This document shows, one piece after another, positions 7,617 to 15,117 of a stretch of 16,281 nucleotides of DNA (the first letter of the stretch is position 1; each line of letters starts with the position of its first letter). This DNA is from Gammaproteobacteria bacterium. GTDB lineage: Bacteria; Pseudomonadota; Gammaproteobacteria; Pseudomonadales; DSM-25080. The notes under the pieces were generated by a model. That model did no database searches, had not been told where the DNA came from, and saw nothing but the letters and a program-made list of their open reading frames with translations. The stretch covers positions 1 through 16,281 of the forward strand of contig JABXIR010000161.1 in assembly GCA_013372965.1 (NCBI GenBank), in the 5' to 3' direction. A program made the position numbers and the translations under genes.

Positions 7617-7958
7617 ATGTCGGACGCAGCCGGTGGTTTTTTAAATTATAAATTTGTCGACAGCACAGGACTGTACTCGTCTTATATGCCGTTCCTAATT
7701 GGCGGCGGCGTGTTTATCCCTACCAATCGTCGGTTTAACGTAGGCGACGAAGTATTTTTGGCACTTTCCTTCCTCGAAGACCCGCAAAAGTTTGGGGTAA
7801 CGGGTAAAGTGGTATGGATAACTCCTCGCGGAGCACAAACTGGCAAGCCTCAGGGCGTTGGTTTTCAGTTCGTCGAGGACGGGCAAGGGGTCAAAAATCA
7901 TATCGAACAGCTTCTTACGGGCTCACTTCAGTCTGCTAGGCCAACCAGTACCCTGTAA
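7617..7958 (+). CDS. pilZ: Type IV pilus assembly protein PilZ
   Basis: PilZ is a small cytoplasmic protein needed for type IV pilus formation in pseudomonads and xanthomonads, where it works with the assembly ATPase and FimX. The protein has 113 residues. It has YMPF at 23-26, GGGVFIPT at 29-36 and GVGFQF at 80-85, typical of the PilZ-subtype domain. The RxxxR motif and a normal DxSxxG that bind cyclic di-GMP are absent, as in the founding PilZ. The position between holB and ycfH/tatD is the same as in Pseudomonas. GGAG at 7608-7611 precedes the ATG. The organism therefore probably makes type IV pili; the pil structural genes are not in the window. Confidence 0.92.
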   Translation: MSDAAGGFLNYKFVDSTGLYSSYMPFLIGGGVFIPTNRRFNVGDEVFLALSFLEDPQKFGVTGKVVWITPRGAQTGKPQGVGFQFVEDGQGVKNHIEQLLTGSLQSARPTSTL

Positions 7959-7960
7959 TT

Positions 7961-8725
7961 ATGCTGATAGATAGTCATTGTCATTTAGATCGTTTGCACA
8001 TCAGTGCAGACGACGCGTTGAACGATGCTCGGGCGCGTGGCGTCACTGGTGTGATGTGCATCGGTGTTAACGCCGAAGAGCTTGGGAACGTTGTTGCGAT
8101 CGCAGAGCGTCACGACGATGTATGGGCATCGGTAGGCATTCATCCACTCTCGGTGACGGCTGATTCAACGATAGATCCCGTTCGAGAATTCATGGAACAT
8201 TCAAAAGTCGTCGCGATTGGTGAGACGGGTCTGGATTACCATTATGAGACGGAAGAAAGCGCGTTAACAGCACAGCGTCGATTGTTTGCTGAGCACCTCG
8301 AGTTGGCGGGTGTGCTCGCAAAACCAACCGTCATACATACCCGTGCGGCACAAGCAGACACTATTGATCTCATTAAGGCTCACGGCAATCCGAGTTCTGC
8401 GGGTGTGCTGCATTGTTTTACCGAGTCATGGGAGATGGCGAAACAAGCGCTCGATTTAGGCTATTACATCTCAATATCAGGCATTGTTACCTTTAGAAAT
8501 GCAGACAGTCTGCGTGATGTGGCGAGAAGAGTACCCGCCGATCGACTGCTGATCGAAACCGACGCTCCGTGGCTGACACCCGTCCCAAATAGAGGGAAGC
8601 CGAACCTTCCCGGCTATGTCCGAGATGTTGCAGAATTCGTCGCGGATTTACGCGGTGCGAATTTCGAAGAGTTTTCAGACATGACTTCGAACAACTTTTT
8701 GCGTTTCGCAGGTATCAATCGATGA
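7961..8725 (+). CDS. ycfH: TatD-family metal-dependent hydrolase (YcfH type)
   Basis: TatD proteins are TIM-barrel enzymes with a two-metal site that act as 3'-5' DNases; the exact cellular substrate of YcfH is not settled. The protein has 254 residues. Metal-binding residues are visible: His6 and His8 in SHCHLD, Glu88 in IGETGLDY, His126 in VIHTR, His151 in VLHCFT and Asp201 in ETDAPWL. SISGIVTFRNA and VPNRGKPN match E. coli YcfH, which is also next to holB, better than TatD proper. The start is two bases after the pilZ stop. Its stop overlaps the trmH start by 4 bases. Confidence 0.93.
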   Translation: MLIDSHCHLDRLHISADDALNDARARGVTGVMCIGVNAEELGNVVAIAERHDDVWASVGIHPLSVTADSTIDPVREFMEHSKVVAIGETGLDYHYETEESALTAQRRLFAEHLELAGVLAKPTVIHTRAAQADTIDLIKAHGNPSSAGVLHCFTESWEMAKQALDLGYYISISGIVTFRNADSLRDVARRVPADRLLIETDAPWLTPVPNRGKPNLPGYVRDVAEFVADLRGANFEEFSDMTSNNFLRFAGINR

Positions 8726-9441
8726 CTCCTGAGCGTCTGGCGTTTTTTAACCGTGTCTTTGATAATCGTCAAACGACGCTTACGGTCGTTAACGATGGAA
8801 TCCACAAACAACAGAACCTGTCTGCTGTGATGCGAACGTGCGACGCGTTCGGCGTATCAGATCTACACCGTGTATTCGATCGACGTGCAGCCCGCACATT
8901 TAGGGGCACCGCATTGGGCAGTCAAAAATGGCTGAACATCCATACTTATAAATCGACGCGAGAAGCGCTTGTTCCACTCAAAGAGCAGGGGATGCAAATC
9001 ATTGTCACCCATCTCAGTGATGACTCTAAGCATTACAGAGAGATTGACTATACCGTTCCTACTGCCATTGTATTGGGTAACGAAAAGACGGGTGTAAGCG
9101 AAGATGCAATTGAACTGGCTGATCACTGCGTTACGATCCCGATGTATGGAGCAGTAGAATCATTCAACGTATCAGTAGCGGCAGCGATTATTTTATCAGA
9201 GGCCGAACGCCAACGCGTCGATAAAGGCATGTACGGAGAACGAACGCTCGACCCCGAGGTGGCAGAGCGAATCATGTTTGAGATTAGTCAGCCAACATTA
9301 GCTCAGTATTGCAAAGAGCGTGGTATCGCTTTTCCACCGCTTAACGAGCACGGTGAATTAGATAACGCAACGGAGTGGATTGAACGAATTCGAAATGTAC
9401 GAAAAAATAAACTTCAGTTGCATCCAAAAGACTCGCAGTAG
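8722..9441 (+). CDS. trmH: tRNA (guanosine(18)-2'-O)-methyltransferase TrmH
   Basis: TrmH (SpoU) transfers a methyl group from S-adenosylmethionine to the 2'-OH of G18 in the tRNA D-loop. The protein has 239 residues (E. coli 229). The SPOUT family motifs are clear: N-terminal HKQQNLSAVMRTCDA with the catalytic Arg38, GNEKTG at 119-124, and ESFNVSVA at 146-153, which form the knotted SAM site. THLSDD, EIDYT and the C-terminal extension after 210 resemble E. coli TrmH and not the larger RlmB. It starts in an ATGA junction with ycfH, so it is translationally coupled to it, although the two have no known shared function. No terminator follows it. Confidence 0.95.
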   Translation: MTPERLAFFNRVFDNRQTTLTVVNDGIHKQQNLSAVMRTCDAFGVSDLHRVFDRRAARTFRGTALGSQKWLNIHTYKSTREALVPLKEQGMQIIVTHLSDDSKHYREIDYTVPTAIVLGNEKTGVSEDAIELADHCVTIPMYGAVESFNVSVAAAIILSEAERQRVDKGMYGERTLDPEVAERIMFEISQPTLAQYCKERGIAFPPLNEHGELDNATEWIERIRNVRKNKLQLHPKDSQ

Positions 9442-9469
9442 CGTCTGTATTAATAACTGAATACAAAAA

Positions 9470-9485
9470 TCTAACAGGGGTTAGA
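9470..9485 (+). promoter_or_regulatory. Small hairpin presenting the ribosome site of the DUF6249-like gene
   Basis: TCTAAC (9470-9475) is complementary to GTTAGA (9480-9485) around an AGGG loop. The Shine-Dalgarno AGGGG (9476-9480) lies in the loop, three bases before the end of the stem and close to the ATG at 9488. In mRNA this could expose or restrain ribosome binding. It lies in the 46-base gap after trmH, in which I see no convincing promoter or terminator. Confidence 0.35.
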
Positions 9486-9487
9486 AA

Positions 9488-10387
9488 ATGCAGAACTTAA
9501 ATTTTAAGAAAATTCTTCGGGCATTGGCGATTACAGCAGCGCTCGTTCCTTTGTCTAGCGGCAGTTTTGCAGCGATGCAGGATGACTCAGCAGCCAATAG
9601 CGAGTCAGAAGAAACGGTTGTTCACACCTTCGATTTAGAGATTAAAGAAGAGCGCGCAGATGAGCGTGTGTTCGAAATCGAAGAGCGTATGGATCGTGTC
9701 AGAGCTCGTATTGAAGCGATTGAAGAAATGGGTGGCGATCGCGAAGCCCTGCAAGCGAGAACCGAGATTAATTTAATCATTCGTGAGCTTGAAAGTGAGC
9801 TGGGTAGTGAGCTTGGCAACTTGAATGCCGGTGAGTTGGCGCAGCACATCATCAGTAAGCAAGGTGAGTTTGAGGTGCAATTTAGCGACCCAGTTGAGCC
9901 TAATGTGATGCTTGTTGGTGTGATTGACGAGGGTTATCTCAACGAGTGGCTCGAGGCGAAACAGTCGTTCAGCGATCGAGAAAGTCGTTTTGAGATGCTC
10001 ATGCCGATGCTCAGTGTGATCGTAATTTTCGGTACCCCCGTATTAATTGTTGGCTTAGTCAGTTACTTTAGAACACAACGTCGCAAGGCAGCAGTGCAAG
10101 CGGTATCAGAGATTGTCGCTCGTAATCCGAACATGGATCCAGACACCATTGACGAAATTCGAGCAGCGCTAGCAGGTGATGCGAAGCGTGCCTCTAGTAA
10201 AGCGAATGTTGGACGCAAAGACCTCCGTAAGGGCGCGATTTTAACCGCGATTGGTGCAGCAGTATCACTGGGCTTCATGTTCGACGGAAACTGGGAGGAC
10301 TTATGGTTCGGATTGATTATCTTGTTTGCAGGCGCAGCGTTCCTTTGGTTACACCACGCGAGTCCTAGTCAACCAGAAGAACTTTAA
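9488..10387 (+). CDS. Exported/membrane protein with charged helical domain and DUF6249-like membrane tail
   Basis: I do not recognise a specific gene. The 299-residue protein has a probable signal peptide (KKILR then a hydrophobic stretch to about 28, with SFA-A as the likely cleavage site). Residues 45-125 are very rich in Glu and Arg and look helical, probably coiled coil (EERADERVFEIEERMDRVRA). A transmembrane helix spans about 172-194, followed by a basic RTQRRK, a soluble segment with NPNMDPDTIDEIRAAL (213-228), and two further hydrophobic helices at about 249-265 and 271-289. The second half resembles DUF6249 membrane domains as I remember them. The sigma gene follows after 11 bases with AAGGAG as its ribosome site, so this protein probably belongs to the same signalling unit, perhaps as an envelope sensor or target; that is inference. 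Confidence 0.75.
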   Translation: MQNLNFKKILRALAITAALVPLSSGSFAAMQDDSAANSESEETVVHTFDLEIKEERADERVFEIEERMDRVRARIEAIEEMGGDREALQARTEINLIIRELESELGSELGNLNAGELAQHIISKQGEFEVQFSDPVEPNVMLVGVIDEGYLNEWLEAKQSFSDRESRFEMLMPMLSVIVIFGTPVLIVGLVSYFRTQRRKAAVQAVSEIVARNPNMDPDTIDEIRAALAGDAKRASSKANVGRKDLRKGAILTAIGAAVSLGFMFDGNWEDLWFGLIILFAGAAFLWLHHASPSQPEEL

Positions 10388-10398
10388 GGAGCGGTTGG

Positions 10399-10950
10399 AT
10401 GGCGATCAGTGAGGAACAACTGATCGCTCGAGTGCAAAAAAAGCGCTGCCAACATGCTTTCGGTGAGTTAATTAAGCGGTACCAAAGTGATGTAAGGCAG
10501 CTGCTTCGAAAGTTAACCTCTGGTGATTTAGCTCTTGCAGACGATTTAGCGCAAGATACGTTCATCAAGGCGTTTAAAGGACTGAAAAACTTTCGAGGCG
10601 AATCTGGATTTAAGACCTGGCTTTTTTCGATTGCATGGAACGTGTATCGAGATCACTACAGAGCCAAGAAGCGTCGACCTGAAGACTACGTCGATGAGGT
10701 CCCAGATTCCGAGGTAGAGACGGATTTTAGCGCGGGTATGAAGAGAGAAGCGTTAGATGAAGCTCTTAGCACGTTATCGAGTGATCAAAGAATGGCTATT
10801 TATTTGTGTTTGCAACAAGAGATGACACAAGCCGAGGCAAGTACTATTATGGGGTTACCGTTAGGCACGGTTAAGTCTCATGTAAATCGCGGTAAGGCAA
10901 AGTTAGCGACATTGCTGGCCGGATGGCGAAGAGAGGGTGAGTATGGTTAA
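10399..10950 (+). CDS. ECF-family RNA polymerase sigma factor
   Basis: This 183-residue protein redirects RNA polymerase to a small set of promoters. It has both domains of an ECF sigma factor and no others: sigma region 2 at about 20-92 (ADDLAQDTFIKAFK at 47-60, then FKTWLFSIAWNVYRDHYR), an acidic linker (about 94-113), and region 4 at about 117-172 with the helix-turn-helix QAEASTIMGLPLGTVKSH. AAGGAG precedes the ATG. The gene lies between two membrane-protein genes and overlaps the next one, the usual layout for a sigma factor and its membrane regulator. I cannot name the ECF subgroup or the promoters it reads; I saw no convincing ECF-type promoter upstream of 9488. Confidence 0.92.
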   Translation: MAISEEQLIARVQKKRCQHAFGELIKRYQSDVRQLLRKLTSGDLALADDLAQDTFIKAFKGLKNFRGESGFKTWLFSIAWNVYRDHYRAKKRRPEDYVDEVPDSEVETDFSAGMKREALDEALSTLSSDQRMAIYLCLQQEMTQAEASTIMGLPLGTVKSHVNRGKAKLATLLAGWRREGEYG

Positions 10951-11275
10951 TAAACTCGAAACACAATGGTTAGAAGAAGCACTCAAGAGTGTAGAAGTTT
11001 CCGATAACTACATCGATGACAACGGATTCAGCACAGGTGTGATGGAAGCCATCGCCCAAGAAGAAACCGCTCGTTTCTTGCGCTGGCGCAAGATCATCGT
11101 TAGTGTCGTAGGTCTGCTACTCGCTTTTGGGCTTTTCTCGATTATGTCGGGGCACTCCGTTGCAGAAGCAATCGCAGAGCCTCTAACGCGCTACGACTGG
11201 ACTACTATCGTGCCAGTTGGCGCAATTTTTTCGTTGCTAGTATCGTTTGGTTGCACGGCGGCATTAAAAGAGTAA
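10943..11275 (+). CDS. Small two-helix membrane protein, candidate anti-sigma factor
   Basis: I chose the ATG at 10943, which has GAGAGG six bases upstream and gives 110 residues; a GTG at 10937 in the same frame would place the ribosome site directly against the start codon. Either start lies inside the end of the sigma gene, so the two are translationally coupled. The protein has a soluble acidic N-terminal part (1-48), a helix at about 51-68 after RWRK, a short loop, and a second helix at about 87-107. It contains DDNGFSTGVMEAI (25-37); similar D-GFS-x-x-V segments occur, as I remember, in small membrane proteins beside ECF sigma genes. It lacks the HxxxCxxC zinc motif of ZAS anti-sigma factors. 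The anti-sigma role rests on gene position and topology only. Confidence 0.75.
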   Translation: MVNKLETQWLEEALKSVEVSDNYIDDNGFSTGVMEAIAQEETARFLRWRKIIVSVVGLLLAFGLFSIMSGHSVAEAIAEPLTRYDWTTIVPVGAIFSLLVSFGCTAALKE

Positions 11276-11304
11276 CCCGTTACCGACGCAACAATCTTTC
11301 GTTT

Positions 11305-11328
11305 AAAGGCCAGTTTACTGGCCTTTTT
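11305..11328 (+). terminator. Intrinsic terminator ending the sigma-factor module
   Basis: AAAGGCCAG (11305-11313) pairs perfectly with CTGGCCTTT (11318-11326) around a TTTA loop, and the stem runs into TTTTT (11324-11328). It starts 30 bases after the stop of the small membrane protein and separates the ECF module from putA. Confidence 0.92.
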
Positions 11329-11419
11329 CTATTTCTGGCTCTTTAATTTGAATGGATTATTCGTTTTTCTGAGTAGTCGTAGGTACATATAGTCAAGCCA
11401 AAAACTCTGCGATAGCATG

Positions 11420-11455
11420 GCTTTGAATTTGGCATATCTGAACTAAAATCAAAGC
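11420..11455. promoter_or_regulatory. Inverted repeat bracketing the candidate putA promoter
   Basis: GCTTTGA (11420-11426) and TCAAAGC (11449-11455) form a perfect 7-bp inverted repeat 22 bases apart, and ATAGC (11412-11416) with GCTAT (11454-11458) repeat the symmetry outside. A possible promoter overlaps it: TTGAAT at 11423-11428 and TAAAAT at 11444-11449, with a short 15-base spacer. AAAGGA at 11472-11477 is then the putA ribosome site. The rest of the 208-base gap (11276-11483) holds the terminator at its start and otherwise nothing that I can identify. An operator or a leader hairpin is possible; the promoter call is weak. Confidence 0.4.
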
Positions 11456-11483
11456 TATTAGCCGTACATCGAAAGGACTGCAA

Positions 11484-14400
11484 ATGACGTTTAACGAAAG
11501 TTTGTTTCCGCGCGACCTCAGCGCAATTGATCAATACCTTCTTCGCGACGAAGAAAGCGCCCGCCGAGACTTACTCGCCGCTGTTGATGCACATCCGGTA
11601 AATCGCGACGTCGTGTTTGCGCACGCCGCGACATTAATTGAGCACATCCGTAAATCATCGACCAATTCTATTGGTGTCGAGTCGATGTTGCGTGAGTATT
11701 CTTTGTCGGAAACGGAAGGCATTCTTCTGATGTGTTTAGCCGAGAGCTTGCTTCGTGTTCCCGACTCACTCACGGCCGATCGTTTAATTGCGGATAAACT
11801 TCTTTCCGGTGCATGGGGAGAGTACGTTGGTAAAGGCGAGAGCTGGTTGTTAAATGCATCGAGTTGGGGGCTCTTTTTAACGGGACGTTTCCTCGAGCTT
11901 GGTCGCAAAGAGCGAGCTAATGCGATCGATACGGTTCAAAAAACCGTGCGACGTTTAGGCGAGCCTGTCATTCGTGCGTCGGTCAAAGTTGCGATGCAAG
12001 TCATGGGCAAGCAGTTCGTTTTGGGTGAGAACCTAGGTGACGCGTTTAAAAAAGCCAAGTCTTGGGAATCTCAAGGTTATCGCTACAGTTATGACATGTT
12101 GGGCGAGGGGGCTCGCACGATGCGTGATGCGGACCGTTACTTCGCCGCATATGAAGACGCCATCCATAAAATTGCCAAACAATCCGGTGGACGCGGGCCT
12201 GTGGAAGGCCCTGGTATTTCGATCAAGTTGTCAGCCATACACCCTCGCTATCAGTTTTCTCAAGACGACCGAGTTCAAAGTGAAGTTTTCGAGCGTCTTA
12301 TGGCGCTTGCCGAGATTGCTAAGGCCGGCGACGTTAATTTAACGGTTGATGCGGAAGAAGCGGATCGCCTCACTCTTTCAATGGGCTTAATCCAACGCGT
12401 TATGAACGACGGTGGTCTGGGCGATTGGAACGGTTTCGGCTTAGCAGTTCAGGCATATCACAAGGCGACGCCGGTGGTGCTTAACTTCCTTCGGGATCTC
12501 GCCGAGTCGAATAAGCGCAAGATGATGGTTCGTTTGGTCAAGGGCGCTTATTGGGACTATGAAATCAAGCATGCTCAAGAAGGCGGCTACGTCGATTTCC
12601 CAGTGTACACTCGCAAATACACTACCGATGTTTCATACCAGGCGTGTGCGGCTCAGCTTTTGAACGATCGTGATTGGATATTCCCGCAATTCGCGACGCA
12701 CAATGCAATTACCGCAGCGACGATATTGAATTTGACCGATCACTACGACGGTTTCGAATTCCAGCGTTTGCATGGTATGGGTGAGCACATGTTCGAGGGG
12801 CTTCGTCAGAACGGAATATACGAAGGACCAGTGCGTATTTATGCTCCCGTAGGCGAGCACGAGCATCTTCTTGCATATCTCGTTCGTCGTTTACTTGAAA
12901 ACGGTGCAAACTCTTCGTTCGTTAACAAAGTGTCCGACCCAGATTATCCGGTTGAAAGCCTACTCAATGATCCCGTAACTCAACTGCGCGAAGTTGAGAA
13001 CGCCAAGCACGATAAAATTGAACTACCTGCACGAATTTACGGCACCCGCACAAATTCATCGGGCTGGAATTTGGAAACTTCGACCGATCAAGCCGTTGCC
13101 TACTCTGAGTTGGCGGAGGCAAAAGATCGTCTTGTGGCGCTGTCGAAGTCCGAGTTTAGCGGGGAAGAGTACCACGTCGTCAATCCGTCGGACGTCCGTG
13201 CTCCACTGGCAATTACTAAGTTGATGTCGGTCGAGGAGTGTCGTTCTGCCCTGTCCGAACTTGATCCTGCGGGCTGGGCTGCCATGGGCAGTGCCGCGCG
13301 CGCTGCGATGTTGTTCCGCATCGGTGACTTACTCGAAAGTCATAAAGCAGAACTCACCGGGCTACTCATTACCGAGGCCGGAAAGTTAGTCAGCGATGCC
13401 GATGCGGAAATCCGCGAAGCGATCGATTTTTGCCGTTATTATGCAATGGATGCGGAGAAGTCCTCTGGCAAGTCGCCGCTCGGAGTCGTGTTGTGTATTA
13501 GCCCTTGGAACTTCCCGTTGGCCATTTTCTTGGGCCAGGTAGCCGCTGCGCTTGGTGCAGGAAACACAGTGGTCGCGAAACCGAGCGAGCAAGCCATGTT
13601 GATTGCGAAACGCACGGTGGAGTTGTGTTATGAAGCAGGCGTTCCGAAAACCGCGTTACAACTTGCGATGACAGACGGTGCAACGGCAGGCGAAGCATTC
13701 CTTTCTGACGAGCGCATCGCAGGTATTACCTTCACCGGTTCAACGGCTACGGCGCAGCACATTCAGAAAACCGTTGCTAAGCGCGGCGGTCGTATGCCGG
13801 TGATCGTTGCAGAAACCGGTGGTCAAAACGGCATGGTGGTCGACTCTACGGCACTGCCTGAGCAAGTCACCGACGATGTTATCCGCTCAGGTTTTCAGAG
13901 TGCTGGCCAGCGTTGTTCCGCTCTACGCGTCCTTTATGTGCAAGAGGATGTCGCCGATACATTGATCGAGATGATCATTGGTGCCATGAAGGAATTGAAA
14001 ATTGGCAATCCGGCAAACGCAGATATTGACGTGGGCCCAGTGATTGATGATAAGGCCTTAGGTCGTTTAACGGCACACCGTGATTACATGTCGCAGAAAA
14101 GCAAGTTACTTTACAGCTGCCCGTTACCGAAAGAATGCGAGCACGGTTACTTCTTTGCGCCGACGCTCTACGAAATCGATTCGATCGATGTTCTTCCGGG
14201 CGAAGTCTTTGGTCCAGTTGTTCACGTCGTTCGCTATAAAGCGAGTGAGTTCTCTAAAGTATTCGACCGTATCAACAGCACTGGCTTTGGATTGACGATG
14301 GGAATCCACAGCCGAATTGATGACCATGTTCGTCAGGCGGTTAAGGCGTCTCATGCAGGCAATATTTACGTTAACCGAAACATCATTGGCGCTGTGGTTG

Positions 14401-15113
14401 GGGTACAACCTTTTGGCGGCGCGGGTTTGTCGGGCACGGGTCCAAAAGCGGGTGGACCAAACTACTTGTCTCGCTTCCTCGACTATGCACCTCTGACGGC
14501 TCAAACCGTCGAGTACAGCACCGAAGTCGACTTGGTTGACCCGGTCAAAGGACTAAAGTCTTGGCGTGAACTGACGCTTGATGAGCGTTGGGATCAGTTA
14601 AAGAGAGTTGAAGGTGAACCGGTCACGATTCACGCGTGGGCGAAGGATCAGTTGGAACTCATCGATGTGATGCCAGGACCAACGGGTGAGCAAAATACCC
14701 TTGAACTTCGCGCTCGCGGGCGTGTTTGGATTGATCCAAATATTCCATTCGAGCAGGCACACAGTTTGCTGACTCTCGCCCTGTTGGCCGGTAACGTCTG
14801 TGGCGTTGCGGCAAATTACCCGCTCCCTGAAACATGGAGACCGCTCGTGGCTCGAGGAGCGATCGAGCAGGTGGTTCTAGCCGATCGCTCGGCGCACGCG
14901 CAGTTACTTGGCAGCGGACACTTTGAAGTCATTGTAATGGCGCCAGAAGATGAATTAGTGGCCGCTACCTCCGCCGTCGAAGGTTCATTACCGATTATCG
15001 TCGATAGTTACGACCAACATTTGGCGTTGCAGCGTTTCGCTCATGAGGTTACTGTGAGCATAAATACAACGGCTGCAGGCGGTAACGCGGCGCTAATGGC
15101 GGATATCGACTAA
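11484..15113 (+). CDS. putA: Bifunctional proline dehydrogenase / L-glutamate gamma-semialdehyde dehydrogenase PutA
   Basis: PutA oxidises proline to glutamate in two steps, with FAD then NAD+, at the inner face of the membrane. The 1209-residue protein has a helical N-terminal arm (1-120), a PRODH barrel (about 190-490; KLSAIHPRY 248-256, VDAEEADR 288-295, LVKGAYWD 351-358, and the substrate arginines Arg468/Arg469 in VRRLLENGANSS), and an aldehyde dehydrogenase domain (about 560-1010; PWNFP 674-678, Glu777 in AETGG, catalytic Cys811 in GQRCSALR, PFGGAGLSGTGPKAGG). A C-terminal domain to 1209 ends in the conserved TTAAGGNAAL motif of long PutA forms. There is no N-terminal ribbon-helix-helix domain, so unlike E. 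coli PutA it cannot repress its own gene by that domain. The upstream terminator gives it its own transcription start. Confidence 0.97.
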   Translation: MTFNESLFPRDLSAIDQYLLRDEESARRDLLAAVDAHPVNRDVVFAHAATLIEHIRKSSTNSIGVESMLREYSLSETEGILLMCLAESLLRVPDSLTADRLIADKLLSGAWGEYVGKGESWLLNASSWGLFLTGRFLELGRKERANAIDTVQKTVRRLGEPVIRASVKVAMQVMGKQFVLGENLGDAFKKAKSWESQGYRYSYDMLGEGARTMRDADRYFAAYEDAIHKIAKQSGGRGPVEGPGISIKLSAIHPRYQFSQDDRVQSEVFERLMALAEIAKAGDVNLTVDAEEADRLTLSMGLIQRVMNDGGLGDWNGFGLAVQAYHKATPVVLNFLRDLAESNKRKMMVRLVKGAYWDYEIKHAQEGGYVDFPVYTRKYTTDVSYQACAAQLLNDRDWIFPQFATHNAITAATILNLTDHYDGFEFQRLHGMGEHMFEGLRQNGIYEGPVRIYAPVGEHEHLLAYLVRRLLENGANSSFVNKVSDPDYPVESLLNDPVTQLREVENAKHDKIELPARIYGTRTNSSGWNLETSTDQAVAYSELAEAKDRLVALSKSEFSGEEYHVVNPSDVRAPLAITKLMSVEECRSALSELDPAGWAAMGSAARAAMLFRIGDLLESHKAELTGLLITEAGKLVSDADAEIREAIDFCRYYAMDAEKSSGKSPLGVVLCISPWNFPLAIFLGQVAAALGAGNTVVAKPSEQAMLIAKRTVELCYEAGVPKTALQLAMTDGATAGEAFLSDERIAGITFTGSTATAQHIQKTVAKRGGRMPVIVAETGGQNGMVVDSTALPEQVTDDVIRSGFQSAGQRCSALRVLYVQEDVADTLIEMIIGAMKELKIGNPANADIDVGPVIDDKALGRLTAHRDYMSQKSKLLYSCPLPKECEHGYFFAPTLYEIDSIDVLPGEVFGPVVHVVRYKASEFSKVFDRINSTGFGLTMGIHSRIDDHVRQAVKASHAGNIYVNRNIIGAVVGVQPFGGAGLSGTGPKAGGPNYLSRFLDYAPLTAQTVEYSTEVDLVDPVKGLKSWRELTLDERWDQLKRVEGEPVTIHAWAKDQLELIDVMPGPTGEQNTLELRARGRVWIDPNIPFEQAHSLLTLALLAGNVCGVAANYPLPETWRPLVARGAIEQVVLADRSAHAQLLGSGHFEVIVMAPEDELVAATSAVEGSLPIIVDSYDQHLALQRFAHEVTVSINTTAAGGNAALMADID

Positions 15114-15117
15114 CTTT

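Noticed and set aside
9407..9454. Self-recognised ECF promoter upstream of the sigma module
   Set aside because: An AAACTT and a CGTCTG are present but about 28 bases apart, far from the 16-17 expected.
10937..10942. GTG start for the small membrane protein
   Set aside because: The ribosome site GAGAGG would touch the GTG; it is correctly spaced for the ATG at 10943.
14124..14504. 126-codon open frame antisense to putA
   Set aside because: It is a shadow of the aldehyde dehydrogenase region; composition is Arg/Val/Asn-rich without domain character.
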